64,000 nucleotides of DNA, taken from positions 1 to 64,000 of the forward strand of contig NZ_PJBP01000086.1 of the NCBI RefSeq assembly GCF_002836415.1, read 5' to 3'. The translations under genes and the position numbers were made by a program. Positions 44,172 to 53,297 of this stretch are shown here, one piece after another; positions within the stretch are counted from its first letter, which is position 1, and every line of letters begins with the position of its first letter. The notes beneath the pieces were generated by a model. It saw nothing but the letters and a program-made list of their open reading frames with translations. It was not told the DNA's origin and made no database searches. Source of the stretch: Psychromonas sp. MB-3u-54. GTDB taxonomy: Bacteria > Pseudomonadota > Gammaproteobacteria > Enterobacterales > Psychromonadaceae.

Positions 44172-46067
44172 TTAGTTCTCAATTTGCTCAACCCCGAGCC
44201 CTTTCCGTAATTCGTCTAAAAAACCCTCCCAAAGTGGATGCTTTTTATTCCGATTTTTAAGAAATGTTTTTTGGAATTGTAATATCGTTGAAGCATTTGT
44301 TTCTTCTTCTCCGTGGTGAGACTTTGCTGAATTTTCAAGTAGGTCTTTATACTCATCTATATGCGTATGCTGAGCTTTAAATATTTCTACAAAGGGACCC
44401 GTTGATATTTTCCATAGCAACTCTTCAGGCGTATCAACATTCATAAAGAAAAATTTATTATGGTAAGCATCTAATATTTTTAACTGAAACTGAATTTTGT
44501 CTTCTTTATTCCGTTCTTCTCCAGCGGTTCCACCATTCAATGGTAGGGGAAAGGTATTGCCCTTTACATTTGTTTGTTCCCTTAATAAATTATTAACCTT
44601 TGGGTAATCAGATACTGAAATACTAGTTCTACGTTTTTTTAATACTAACGTTTTATTCTCAATCTTGATTTTATATTTCTCTCTATCCTTTGGCTCTACC
44701 GAACAGCGTTTATCTCCATCAAGAAAAACAATATCCTCACTACCATCATTAATTGCAAAATGTACGGATAAATTTTTAATGATAGTCTCTGCGCCACCTG
44801 AATAGGGCGCGACAATATATTGTGATCTTATAGTGGAATCAATATCATCTAAAGCGGCCTCTACAACAGCCTTAGCTAAATTATCTTCTACATATATTTT
44901 CCGCTTGTTGTTAACTACCCCACCCAATCTGCAAAAAGCTTGTTCAGGTGTACATTCGTTAATAACATCAAATCGATTATTTGCTGGGTTTTGCTGAAAA
45001 AGTTTGATTGCATTGCTAGGCAACCCTTTAAGAAAATGCTCCGAATGAGTAGATATTACTATTTGCGCATTTTTATCAATAATTGCAGTGAAAAGTAAAT
45101 TTCTTAACTCATTCTGTGCGCCAGGGTGTAAAGACACCTCAGGTTCATCAAGTAAAATTAAAGCATTCTCAGGCGCAGATAGTACACGACAAACACAATT
45201 AACTACTGCAACTTCACCACTACCTGCTACGGCCTCAGAATAACTTTTTGTTCCATCATAAAAAATAATAGAAGAGCCTTTGTTATCAAATAAAGTATGA
45301 AAAATCCTTTTTGCAGAAGTGTATGTTTTTCCCAGTATTTTATTAGCCCAAAATAATTGAGTTTTTGTTAAGTGTTCTACTTTATTAATAACCTGTGAAT
45401 GCCAAGTTACTGGTAGATATTTTGGTTGAAGTAGCTTACTTTCTAACACTTTTGACCTATTACGAAGAAAGTCTTGAACATGACTGTAATATTCATGCTT
45501 ACTCATATCTTTAAAGTAAAAAGATATATCAAATGAACTTAATTCACTTCGAAAGTCAATATATACTACTTTTTTATCAATAGCTTTCCATCGAGATTGA
45601 TTTCTGAAAGGGGCATGTTCAGGAAAAATGACATCTGGCATTTTTGCCATATTATCAGTCATACTAGGTCTAGCTGTTTCCCAATAATCGGGATTCTTTC
45701 TAGCACCTGTACGAGCCGACCTAACCCTTTTTTTAATTACTTCGACAGAGTCATCCATTCCTGCAGGTACAAATTTATATATTATTCGATTAACTCCTCC
45801 GCTTTCATCAATTGGATCTAATGCAGTAGAAAACCAATATTTTCCTAAGGAATAACCATCAGGGCAACCATACAAAGAAGTTAAAACAGATGATTTACCA
45901 GAGCCATTTGGTCCAACAAGAGCTGTTAACGCAGAATCAAAAGTAAGAAAAGTGTCATTCTGAAGGTTTTTATATCGAGGGAATCTGATTTTATGAATGA
46001 AATTAGATTTTTCTTGAACTTTAGTCTTTATAATTTTCTTAAGTAAATCAGTCATTGGCATAAGCAT
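44172..46067 (-). CDS. OLD-like AAA/ABC-type ATPase with a Toprim-like C-terminal domain
   Basis: 631 residues. ATPase part: Walker A GPNGSGKSS (52-60), ABC-type signature AGSGEVAV (281-288), Walker B LILLDEPEVSLHP (303 on) and switch H341 in VISTHSEHF. A long insert separates Walker A from the signature, as in OLD/RecF-like proteins. C-terminal part: a Toprim-like pattern with E394 in IYVEDNLAKA and D450/D452 in VFLDGDKR, the acidic residues expected of OLD-type or DUF4435 nucleases. ATG at 46067; in-frame ATGs at 46061 and 46055 are alternatives. It faces the methyltransferase tail to tail. Probably a defence nuclease; family-level assignment only. Confidence 0.85.
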   Translation of the reverse strand: MLMPMTDLLKKIIKTKVQEKSNFIHKIRFPRYKNLQNDTFLTFDSALTALVGPNGSGKSSVLTSLYGCPDGYSLGKYWFSTALDPIDESGGVNRIIYKFVPAGMDDSVEVIKKRVRSARTGARKNPDYWETARPSMTDNMAKMPDVIFPEHAPFRNQSRWKAIDKKVVYIDFRSELSSFDISFYFKDMSKHEYYSHVQDFLRNRSKVLESKLLQPKYLPVTWHSQVINKVEHLTKTQLFWANKILGKTYTSAKRIFHTLFDNKGSSIIFYDGTKSYSEAVAGSGEVAVVNCVCRVLSAPENALILLDEPEVSLHPGAQNELRNLLFTAIIDKNAQIVISTHSEHFLKGLPSNAIKLFQQNPANNRFDVINECTPEQAFCRLGGVVNNKRKIYVEDNLAKAVVEAALDDIDSTIRSQYIVAPYSGGAETIIKNLSVHFAINDGSEDIVFLDGDKRCSVEPKDREKYKIKIENKTLVLKKRRTSISVSDYPKVNNLLREQTNVKGNTFPLPLNGGTAGEERNKEDKIQFQLKILDAYHNKFFFMNVDTPEELLWKISTGPFVEIFKAQHTHIDEYKDLLENSAKSHHGEEETNASTILQFQKTFLKNRNKKHPLWEGFLDELRKGLGVEQIEN

Positions 46068-46156
46068 AAATTCATTTAATAGGATGGTTAACCATACCTG
46101 AAATATGAGTTAACCTAAAAGAAAAGGTGGAAAATTTTTCGGATTAATAAAAGAGG

Positions 46157-46186
46157 AAAAAAAGATTGGACACCCAAATCTTTTTT
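46157..46186. repeat. Short hairpin repeat, right flank of the ATPase gene
   Basis: AAAAAAAGATTGG-ACAC-CCAAATCTTTTTT forms a near-perfect hairpin with one bulge. It is the inverted counterpart of 42879-42905 and adjoins the large repeat copy D. Confidence 0.7.
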
Positions 46187-46618
46187 AAAACCAAACCAAA
46201 GCGGCTACGGAAATTTCCGACCATTTTTCTTGATCAATCAATTCCTTTAGCAAAGGAAATCGAGGAGCGAATTGAACGCCAGTTCAGGTTTATGAGCGGG
46301 CTAAGCTCTGCGTGCCCTTGTTGATTTCATTAGGCTTGGCTCTGCACATGGATGTGCTGTCCGAGCCGGTGCGTTAAAAAGGGATTTATTTATCAAGATA
46401 AAAAAACGTCTCGGACGGCACTGTGAGTTATGGGGCAGTATAGTGTCTCGAACAAAACTCTCTTTACCTTATCTCTCTTGCTGTTGAAAGAGCATGACTC
46501 CCTCGAACTGCGAAACTGCGTTTCGGTTTCTCATCATATACACGCCGTCAGGGCGAAATTCCAACAAAGAAAGTTAAACCAAGCGCTTATAAGCGCTTGG
46601 TTTACAAATAACCGATGA
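46187..46618 (-). repeat. Large palindrome-rich repeat, copy D
   Basis: Reverse-orientation copy carrying the full set of modules: GCGGCTACGGAAATTTCCGACC, TTCCTTTAGCAAAGG, ATGAGCGGGCTAAGCTC, GGCTCTGCACATGGATGTGC, GTTGAAAGAGCATGACTCCCTCGAAC and CGAAACTGCGTTTCGGTTTC. It ends just before the rpsB upstream region and marks the right border of the accessory region. Confidence 0.8.
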
Positions 46619-46750
46619 GTCCGCATAAACTTTGAAATAGATTTATAATAGGCGGAGTGTCTATCGCCGCATCTCCTATTTCAACTACAATATCAAATGC
46701 GTAAGCACTCAATGGGCAAGCTCTTTAACAATTACTTTGCAGGACACTTA

Positions 46751-46779
46751 TTGAGTTAAAATTAGTTCTATGGTATAAA
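46751..46779 (+). promoter_or_regulatory. rpsB promoter
   Basis: TTGAGT, a 17-bp spacer and TATAAA, followed by GCGCGTC. The G+C-rich discriminator just after the -10 is the hallmark of promoters under stringent (ppGpp/DksA) control. The leader would be about 215 nt. Confidence 0.8.
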
Positions 46780-46904
46780 GCGCGTCGAGATTGTAACATA
46801 ACTTAATTGTAACAAATCTCACTTAACTGGCGCGTACTTTATGATTTGTAGATTCACTGGTTGAATTCTTAAATTTAAAGACGTTCTTCAAATAACACAC
46901 ACAC

Positions 46905-47001
46905 GTCGACACGTCACTCGGGGTGCCTGATTTCAAATAATTTGAAATTCGGTCGAGTGTATGGGATGTGTGGAGGCCTAACCCCTTAAAAGGAAATTCT
47001 C
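46905..47001 (+). promoter_or_regulatory. rpsB 5' leader, S2-type autoregulatory element
   Basis: The leader holds a hairpin (ATTTCAAA/TTTGAAAT) flanked by CACTCGGGGTGCC and GGTCGAGTG, then GTGTGGAGGCCTAACCCC before the AAAAGGAAATTCTC Shine-Dalgarno region. The GUGUGGAGG...AACCCC part resembles the conserved gammaproteobacterial rpsB leader through which S2 represses rpsB-tsf. Assigned from resemblance and position. Confidence 0.6.
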
Positions 47002-47736
47002 ATGGCAAATGTATCAATGCGCGATATGCTACAAGCAGGCGTTCACTTCGGTCACCAAACTCGTTACTGGAATCCAAAAATGAAACCGTTCATTTTCGGC
47101 GCTCGTAACAAAGTTCATATCATCAACCTTGAAAAAACTGTTCCAATGTTCAACAGTGCACTTGATTTCTTAGAGCAGAAAGCTGCTAAGAAAGGTAAAG
47201 TTCTATTTGTTGGTACTAAACGTGCAGCTTCAGACGCAGTAAAAGAAGCAGCTATCAGCTGTGACCAATTCTACGTTGATCACCGTTGGTTAGGTGGTAT
47301 GTTGACTAACTGGAAAACAGTTCGTCAATCGATCAAACGTTTGAAAGACCTTGAAGTTCAAAGCCAAGACGGTACTTTTGACAAAGTAACTAAAAAAGAA
47401 GCATTAATGCTTGCTCGTGAATTAGAGAAACTTGACAAAACGCTTGGTGGCATCAAAAACATGGGCGGCATCCCAGATGTAATCTTCGTAATCGATGCAG
47501 ATCACGAACACATTGCAATCAAAGAAGCGAACAACCTAGGAATTCCTGTAATCTCTATTGTTGATACTAACTCATGCCCAGATAACATTGATTATGTTGT
47601 ACCTGGTAATGATGATGCGATCCGTGCTATCAAACTTTACTTAGAAGCAGCTGCTACAACGATTAAAGCTGGTCGTGCGCAAGATGTTATAGTACAAGCT
47701 GAGCAAGACGGTTTTGTTGAAGAAGTTAGCGAATAA
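47002..47736 (+). CDS. rpsB: Ribosomal protein S2
   Basis: 244-residue 30S protein. Typical N-terminus [24 protein letters not shown] and the S2 signature [28 protein letters not shown] at 47002 with AAAAGGAAA upstream. First gene of the conserved cluster that resumes after the accessory region; highly biased codon use. Confidence 0.98.
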   Translation: MANVSMRDMLQAGVHFGHQTRYWNPKMKPFIFGARNKVHIINLEKTVPMFNSALDFLEQKAAKKGKVLFVGTKRAASDAVKEAAISCDQFYVDHRWLGGMLTNWKTVRQSIKRLKDLEVQSQDGTFDKVTKKEALMLARELEKLDKTLGGIKNMGGIPDVIFVIDADHEHIAIKEANNLGIPVISIVDTNSCPDNIDYVVPGNDDAIRAIKLYLEAAATTIKAGRAQDVIVQAEQDGFVEEVSE

Positions 47737-47787
47737 TTAGCCTTTAGAGCTAAGTATCTCTTATTAATCAGTCTATGATTGATTATT

Positions 47788-47811
47788 GGGGGGCTGTTGC
47801 CCCCCCTTTTT
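47788..47811 (+). terminator. Terminator/attenuator between rpsB and tsf
   Basis: GGGGGGC-TGTT-GCCCCCC followed by T5. Intergenic position in an operon suggests partial termination to lower tsf relative to rpsB, or vice versa. Confidence 0.85.
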
Positions 47812-47835
47812 AATTGAAATAATAGGAATTAGACA

Positions 47836-48714
47836 ATGGCTATTACTATAACAGCTAAGCAAGTTAAAGAACTTCGTGACCGTACTGCTGCGGGTATGAT
47901 GGATTGTAAAAAAGCACTAGTTGAAGCCGAGGGTGACCTTGAGCTTGCAATTGAAAATATGCGTAAATCAGGTGCAGTTAAAGCCGCTAAAAAAGCTGGC
48001 CGAGTTGCTGCTGAAGGTGTGATCTTAGCAAAAGTTGAAGGTAGTGTTGCCCTTCTTGCTGAAATCAACTGTGAAACAGATTTTGTAGCAATGGATAAAA
48101 GCTTCCTTGCTTTTGCAAATAAAATTGCAGACATCGCATTAGCCAATAAAGTGACTAGCGTGGAAGCTCTCAATGAATTAGCTTACGATGGTGAAACTGT
48201 AGAAGTTGCTCGTGCTAACTTAGTGTCTAAAATTGGTGAAAACATCTCTATTCGTCGTTTACATATCGTTGAAGGTGAAAACCTTGGTGCTTATGTACAC
48301 GGTGCCAAAATTGGCGTTATCACTGTGCTTAAAGGTGGCGATGCAGATCTTTCTAAAGATATTGCAATGCACGTTGCTGCAGCTGCTCCTCAGTATGTTA
48401 ATGCTGCAGATGTACCTGCTGACGTTATTGCTAAAGAGAAAGAAATTCAGCTGGCAATCGCAGTAGAAAGTGGTAAACCTGAAGCTATTGCTGAAAAAAT
48501 GGTTGTTGGCCGTATGGCTAAATTTTCTGGTGAAGTCAGCCTGACAAGTCAACCCTTTATTAAAGATCCTTCTATCAAAGTTGCTAAGCTTCTTAAAGAC
48601 GCTGGCGCTGAGGTTATCTCATTTATTCGTTTAGAAGTGGGTGAAGGCATCGATAAGAAAGTTGAAGATTTTGCTGCTGAAGTTGCTGCGACAATGGCAG
48701 CTTCTGCTAAGTAA
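47836..48714 (+). CDS. tsf: Elongation factor Ts
   Basis: Nucleotide exchange factor for EF-Tu. 292 residues with the N-terminal UBA-like domain [18 protein letters not shown] and the EF-Tu-contact motif [15 protein letters not shown] at 47836 after AATAGGAATTAGACA. It follows rpsB as in nearly all bacteria and ends at a terminator. Confidence 0.98.
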   Translation: MAITITAKQVKELRDRTAAGMMDCKKALVEAEGDLELAIENMRKSGAVKAAKKAGRVAAEGVILAKVEGSVALLAEINCETDFVAMDKSFLAFANKIADIALANKVTSVEALNELAYDGETVEVARANLVSKIGENISIRRLHIVEGENLGAYVHGAKIGVITVLKGGDADLSKDIAMHVAAAAPQYVNAADVPADVIAKEKEIQLAIAVESGKPEAIAEKMVVGRMAKFSGEVSLTSQPFIKDPSIKVAKLLKDAGAEVISFIRLEVGEGIDKKVEDFAAEVAATMAASAK

Positions 48715-48753
48715 TCAATTTTTTTGAACAATAAGCTTTGTTTATTGTCTTTA

Positions 48754-48783
48754 AAGAACCGCAGCTACGTCTGCGGTTCTTTT
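48754..48783 (+). terminator. Terminator after tsf
   Basis: Stem AAGAACCGCAG/CTGCGGTTCTT, loop CTACGT, then TT. Strong intrinsic terminator 39 bp after tsf. Confidence 0.9.
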
Positions 48784-48903
48784 GCATTCAAAATAGGGTT
48801 TAGTATTGTCTTTAACATTTAATTATTTATACCTGTTAGGTTAACAAATTACGCTCAAAATTTATTAATCTAACCGGTATTAAGTCTACATTAAGGAACT
48901 AGC

Positions 48904-49653
48904 ATGAAAACAAAACCAAAATCTGCATATCGCCGCATTTTATTAAAATTAAGTGGCGAGGCTTTGGTCGGCGAGGAGGGGTTTGGTATCGATCCTAAAG
49001 TGCTGGATCGTATGGCGCTTGAAATTAAATCATTAATAGAAGTGGGTGTGCAGGTTGGGTTGGTTATCGGTGGCGGTAATATTTTCCGTGGAGCAGGTTT
49101 GGCCGAGGCTGGAATGAACCGAGTTGTTGGTGATCATATGGGAATGCTGGCGACGGTAATGAACGGTCTTGCAATGCGCGATGCCCTGCAACGTTCGCAC
49201 GTTAATTCGCGTTTAATGTCAGCGATTCCTTTAAACGGCGTTTGTGATGATTACAACTGGGCAAAAGCAATAAGATACCTTAAACAAGGGACTGTGGTGA
49301 TTTTTGCCGCTGGCACAGGTAACCCGTTTTTTACTACCGATTCAGCCGCTTGTTTACGCGGTATTGAAATTGAAGCCGATGCTGTTTTAAAAGGCACAAA
49401 AGTAGATGGTGTTTTTGATGCCGATCCGGCTAAAAATCCCGATGCAAAATTATATAAAGAGATTGATTATCAATTAGTATTGGAAAAAGAGTTAAAAGTA
49501 ATGGATCTCGCTGCGTTTACATTAGCACGGGATCATAGTTTACCTATACGCGTATTTAATATGAACAAGCCCGGTGCGTTAAACCGTGTTGTGTTAGGCG
49601 AAGATGAAGGTACAACTATTAAACATTGTGAGACAATAATAGAAAAACAATAA
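48904..49653 (+). CDS. pyrH: UMP kinase PyrH
   Basis: Hexameric bacterial UMP kinase of the amino-acid kinase fold. 249 residues with [17 protein letters not shown], the GGGNIFRG phosphate-binding loop and [20 protein letters not shown] at 48904 with TAAGGAAC upstream. Standard position between tsf and frr. Confidence 0.97.
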   Translation: MKTKPKSAYRRILLKLSGEALVGEEGFGIDPKVLDRMALEIKSLIEVGVQVGLVIGGGNIFRGAGLAEAGMNRVVGDHMGMLATVMNGLAMRDALQRSHVNSRLMSAIPLNGVCDDYNWAKAIRYLKQGTVVIFAAGTGNPFFTTDSAACLRGIEIEADAVLKGTKVDGVFDADPAKNPDAKLYKEIDYQLVLEKELKVMDLAAFTLARDHSLPIRVFNMNKPGALNRVVLGEDEGTTIKHCETIIEKQ

Positions 49654-49685
49654 TCAATTTATAACTGAAAATTAGGGAAATTGTT

Positions 49686-50243
49686 ATGATCAATGAAGTT
49701 AAAAATGATGCTCAAACCCGTATGGGTAAAAGTGTTGAAGCATTTAGAAACCAACTTGCAAAAATTCGCACGGGTCGTGCACACCCCAGTTTATTAGATG
49801 GTATTATGGTGCCGTATTACGGCAGTAATACACCTATTCGTCAAGTAGGTAATGTCTCTACTGAAGATGCCCGTACATTAACAGTCACGGTTTTTGATGC
49901 CTCGTTAATTAAGGCTGTGGAAAAAGCTATCATGGGCTCAAGCCTCGGCTTAAACCCGATGTCTGCGGGTACTGTTATTCGTATTCCTTTACCTCCGCTA
50001 ACAGAAGAGCGCCGTCGTGATTTAATTAAAATTGTGCGTGGTGAAGCAGAAAATAGCCGTATCGCCATCCGGAATGTTCGTCGTGATGCAAATAACGACT
50101 TAAAAATACTGGAAAAAGATAAAGATATCAGTGAAGATGAGCAACGTATTGGCGAAGAGTTAGTGCAAAAAACAACCAATGATCATATTAAACTGATTGA
50201 AGAGCTGCTTGTTGTCAAAGAAGCCGAACTACTTGAAGTTTAA
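49686..50243 (+). CDS. frr: Ribosome recycling factor
   Basis: 185 residues, full length. Diagnostic segments [15 protein letters not shown] near the N-terminus and [21 protein letters not shown] in the second half of the helical domain. It separates post-termination ribosomes with EF-G. A hairpin (50256-50280) follows before uppS. Confidence 0.98.
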   Translation: MINEVKNDAQTRMGKSVEAFRNQLAKIRTGRAHPSLLDGIMVPYYGSNTPIRQVGNVSTEDARTLTVTVFDASLIKAVEKAIMGSSLGLNPMSAGTVIRIPLPPLTEERRRDLIKIVRGEAENSRIAIRNVRRDANNDLKILEKDKDISEDEQRIGEELVQKTTNDHIKLIEELLVVKEAELLEV

Positions 50244-50255
50244 CCATCTAGCGTT

Positions 50256-50280
50256 AGCATATCCCTGTTTTGGATATGCT
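50256..50280 (+). promoter_or_regulatory. Hairpin between frr and uppS
   Basis: AGCATATCC/GGATATGCT, a 9-bp perfect stem with a 7-nt loop and no U-tract; possibly an RNA-processing or stability element. Confidence 0.45.
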
Positions 50281-50320
50281 GACTAATGTTCCGCTATTGT
50301 TCAATTCATCAAGGTTGATT

Positions 50321-51058
50321 GTGACCAAATTAAATGAAAATTTAAAACATGCCAGGCATGTCGCTATTATTATGGACGGAAATGGTCGCTGGGCACAAAG
50401 CAAAGGAAAACATCGTGTATTAGGGCATAAACACGGGGTTAAATCTTTACGCCGGGCAATTGCTTTTGCAAGTGAGCAAAAACTTGAGGCGTTAACTTTG
50501 TTCGCATTCAGCAGTGAAAATTGGCAACGCCCAGAGCAGGAAGTTAATATGCTGATGGCGCTTTTTTTTACTGTATTAAGCAGTGAAGTCAAAAAGTTAC
50601 AAAAAAACAATATTAAACTTAAAGTCATTGGTGAGCTGTCTGGATTTAGCGAAAGTTTACAAAAAAAAATCATTGAAGCTGAAAATGCAACCCAAGATAA
50701 TACCGGTTTAGTGGTCAATGTTGCCGCAAATTATGGTGGCCGCTGGGATATTACGCAGGCAACCAAAAAGTTAGCCACTTTAGTGGCGGCAGGTAAGCTT
50801 AAGATAGAAGATATCAATGAACAGCTCCTCAATAGTGTTATCTGTTTGGCGGAATTACCGCCAGTGGATCTTCTGATCCGCACGGGGGGCGACCAACGTA
50901 TTAGTAACTTTATATTATGGCAATTGGCTTATGCGGAATTTTATTTTAGCGATGTTTTGTGGCCGGACTTTGACGGTCGAGAGTTTCAATATGCGCTAGA
51001 TGTATTTTCAAGCAAAGAGCGTCGCTTTGGAAAAACCGCTGCACAATTAATAAGCTAA
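50321..51058 (+). CDS. uppS: Undecaprenyl diphosphate synthase UppS
   Basis: cis-Prenyltransferase making the C55 carrier for peptidoglycan and O-antigen. Motifs: VAIIMDGNGRWA with catalytic D19, LTLFAFSSENWQRP, VAANYGGRWDI and LLIRTGGDQRISNFILWQ. The start is placed at GTG 50321 with AAGG six bases upstream, giving 245 residues; the frame is open further to 50270, but that extension is not family-like. Confidence 0.95.
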   Translation: MTKLNENLKHARHVAIIMDGNGRWAQSKGKHRVLGHKHGVKSLRRAIAFASEQKLEALTLFAFSSENWQRPEQEVNMLMALFFTVLSSEVKKLQKNNIKLKVIGELSGFSESLQKKIIEAENATQDNTGLVVNVAANYGGRWDITQATKKLATLVAAGKLKIEDINEQLLNSVICLAELPPVDLLIRTGGDQRISNFILWQLAYAEFYFSDVLWPDFDGREFQYALDVFSSKERRFGKTAAQLIS

Positions 51059-51110
51059 TAATCAAGTTGCTGGTTTTTTCAGTATCAATGTATTTAATCA
51101 AGGTGTTTCT

Positions 51111-51962
51111 GTGCAACAACGAATTATAACTGCTTTAATTTTAGCTCCTCTTACCATTGCTGGTATCTTCTTTCTTCCATTAAAGTTTTTTATGCTTTTT
51201 GGTGCCGCCATTTACCTGCTATCGAGTAAAGAGTGGGCGGGGTTCGTGAGTAAAACGCCTTCCGGTCTGACTCTATTTATTTTCGGTTTACTGCTTGGTG
51301 GGACATTATTATTAATACCCGCCGAACAAATCTGGAGCGCGGGTAAGGTCAACGGTTATATTATCTATGCCCTGTTCGCTGCGGCGCTTTGGTGGTGCCT
51401 GTCTCTGCTAATGGTTATCAGTTACCCAAAATCAGCAAAGCTATGGCACAAAAATAAATTAATTAAATCTGTTTTTGGTTTGTTAACCCTAGTACCTTTA
51501 TTTTGGGCAATGGTTGTTTTACGTTCGGTCAATATTGAGCATGATTTTTATTTCGGTGCTGAACTACTCATGTACGTTTGCTTTCTGGTTTGGGCCGCCG
51601 ATATTGGAGCCTATTTTTGCGGGAAAAAATTTGGTAAGCGCAAATTGGCGGCTAAGGTTAGCCCCGGAAAAACCATAGAGGGCTTTTTGGGCGGAATAAT
51701 GAGCGCAATGCTTGTGGCAATGCTAGGCTCAGCCTTCTTTGTCATTCCAACGGATCAAATGGCCATCTTTTTGGTCGGCTCTTTGGTCACTATTATGGTT
51801 TCTACACTCGGTGACTTAAGTGAAAGTTTATTTAAACGAGAAGCCGGAGTAAAGGACAGCAGTAATTTATTACCTGGCCATGGTGGCATTTTAGACAGGA
51901 TAGATAGTTTAACCGCTGCTGTGCCGATTTTTACCCTTATTTACCTATTCTGGTTAAGTTAG
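51111..51962 (+). CDS. cdsA: Phosphatidate cytidylyltransferase CdsA
   Basis: Inner-membrane enzyme that makes CDP-diacylglycerol. 283 residues, about eight helices; the C-terminal signature SPGKTIEGFLGG and the later KDSSNLLPGHGGILDRIDSL contain the metal-binding acidic residues. GTG start at 51111 with AAGGTG upstream. dxr starts three bases after its stop. Confidence 0.96.
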   Translation: MQQRIITALILAPLTIAGIFFLPLKFFMLFGAAIYLLSSKEWAGFVSKTPSGLTLFIFGLLLGGTLLLIPAEQIWSAGKVNGYIIYALFAAALWWCLSLLMVISYPKSAKLWHKNKLIKSVFGLLTLVPLFWAMVVLRSVNIEHDFYFGAELLMYVCFLVWAADIGAYFCGKKFGKRKLAAKVSPGKTIEGFLGGIMSAMLVAMLGSAFFVIPTDQMAIFLVGSLVTIMVSTLGDLSESLFKREAGVKDSSNLLPGHGGILDRIDSLTAAVPIFTLIYLFWLS

Positions 51963-51965
51963 AAT

Positions 51966-53165
51966 ATGAAAAAATTAGCTATATTAGGCGCAACGGGTTC
52001 GATAGGCGATAGTACACTCAGCGTTTGCCGGAGTAACCCCGGGTTATATCAGATTACCTTATTAGCAGCCTCATCCAGTGTTGATAAAATGTTCGCGCTG
52101 TGCCGCGAGTTTACCCCGTTGTACGTTTCAATGAGCTGTAAAATAGCGGCTGAAAAATTGCGCAGCTTACTAAAAGTAGATAATTTATCATGCCATGTGC
52201 TTGATGATGAGCAGGCGTTATTACAACTACTTGCAAGTGATTATGTGGATTCAGTGATGGCTGCTATTGTTGGCGCCGCAGGGTTAAAAACAACGCTCGC
52301 GGCGGTTGATGCGGGTAAAGAAGTTTTTTTAGCCAACAAAGAAGCTTTGGTGATGTCCGGCGCACTTTTTATTGATGCTGTTAAAAAGTCAGGTGCAAAG
52401 CTTTGGCCCGTTGATAGTGAGCACAATGCTATTTATCAGGCATTATCACCGAAGTTGCAAGATACTATTGGCGCTTGTGATTTATCCGGGGAAGGTGTCT
52501 CTAAGATACTGTTAACCGGTTCTGGTGGTCCCTTCTTAGAAAAACCCTTAGCAGAATTTTCAGCGATCACTCCGGCTCAGGCTGTTAAGCATCCTAATTG
52601 GTCGATGGGTAAAAAAATATCAATAGACTCGGCCACCATGATGAATAAAGGACTTGAGTATATTGAAGCGCGCTGGTTATTTAATGCAACGAAAGAGCAG
52701 TTGCAGATAATAATACACCCTCAATCGGTCATTCATTCCATGGTGCAATATAAAGATGGTAGTGTGATAGCGCAGATGGGCAACCCGAATATGCGCATTC
52801 CGATTGCCTACGTCTTAGGAGGTGAGCAGCGTATAGAAAGTGGAATCGATTCTTTAGATTTTTTTGCCGCGCCTGATTTTAGTTTTAGCGCGCCTGATTT
52901 TGATCGTTATCCCTGTCTGAAATTAGCCATTGACGCTTGTTTTGAAGGGCAGCAGTCAACCACTATTCTAAATGCAGCAAATGAAATTGCGGTTGAGGCT
53001 TTTTTAAATCAGAGCATCAAGTTCACCCAGATATCACAACTTGTTGAGCGTGTTTTAAATCAATATCAAAGTGCTGCTATTGAATCAGTCGAGCATTTGT
53101 TAGAGATTGATAGCCAGGCGAGGTTAAGCGCCAGTGATATTATTAAACGGGATTATTTATGCTGA
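51966..53165 (+). CDS. dxr: 1-deoxy-D-xylulose 5-phosphate reductoisomerase
   Basis: Second step of the MEP isoprenoid pathway (NADPH). 399 residues with the Rossmann motif LGATGSIGDST at the N-terminus, the metal site PVDSEHNAIYQ and HPNWSMGKKISIDSATMMNKGLE. Its product route feeds the UppS substrate. The 3' end is duplicated just downstream (139-bp offset). Confidence 0.97.
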   Translation: MKKLAILGATGSIGDSTLSVCRSNPGLYQITLLAASSSVDKMFALCREFTPLYVSMSCKIAAEKLRSLLKVDNLSCHVLDDEQALLQLLASDYVDSVMAAIVGAAGLKTTLAAVDAGKEVFLANKEALVMSGALFIDAVKKSGAKLWPVDSEHNAIYQALSPKLQDTIGACDLSGEGVSKILLTGSGGPFLEKPLAEFSAITPAQAVKHPNWSMGKKISIDSATMMNKGLEYIEARWLFNATKEQLQIIIHPQSVIHSMVQYKDGSVIAQMGNPNMRIPIAYVLGGEQRIESGIDSLDFFAAPDFSFSAPDFDRYPCLKLAIDACFEGQQSTTILNAANEIAVEAFLNQSIKFTQISQLVERVLNQYQSAAIESVEHLLEIDSQARLSASDIIKRDYLC

Positions 53166-53197
53166 GTAGTTTATGGCATTTAGCTGGTGCGTTTTAA
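53159..53197 (+). pseudogene. Minigene made by duplication of the rseP start
   Basis: ATG at 53159 overlaps the dxr stop and opens a 12-codon frame, MLSSLWHLAGAF, ending in TAA. It is a diverged copy of the true rseP start (MLSSLWNLGAF) 139 bp downstream. Too short for a protein; possibly the ancestral start made obsolete, or a translated leader. Confidence 0.75.
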
Positions 53198-53219
53198 TGA
53201 CGCATGAAAGTGCAAATAT

Positions 53220-53297
53220 TGAGTCAGTTGATTATTTGTTGAAGATTGATAGCCAGGCGAGGTTAAGCGCCAGTGAGATTATTAAACGGGATTATTT
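53220..53297 (+). repeat. Second copy of the dxr 3' end
   Basis: GAGTCAGTTGATTATTTGTT then GAAGATTGATAGCCAGGCGA and on to the rseP ATG repeat the dxr end at 53081-53158 at an offset of 139 bp, with few changes. It is an untranslated spacer here. Confidence 0.88.

Noticed and set aside
29080-46700. Possible prophage or integrative element
   Set aside because: No integrase, structural phage gene, conjugation gene, tRNA or clear attachment repeats were found.
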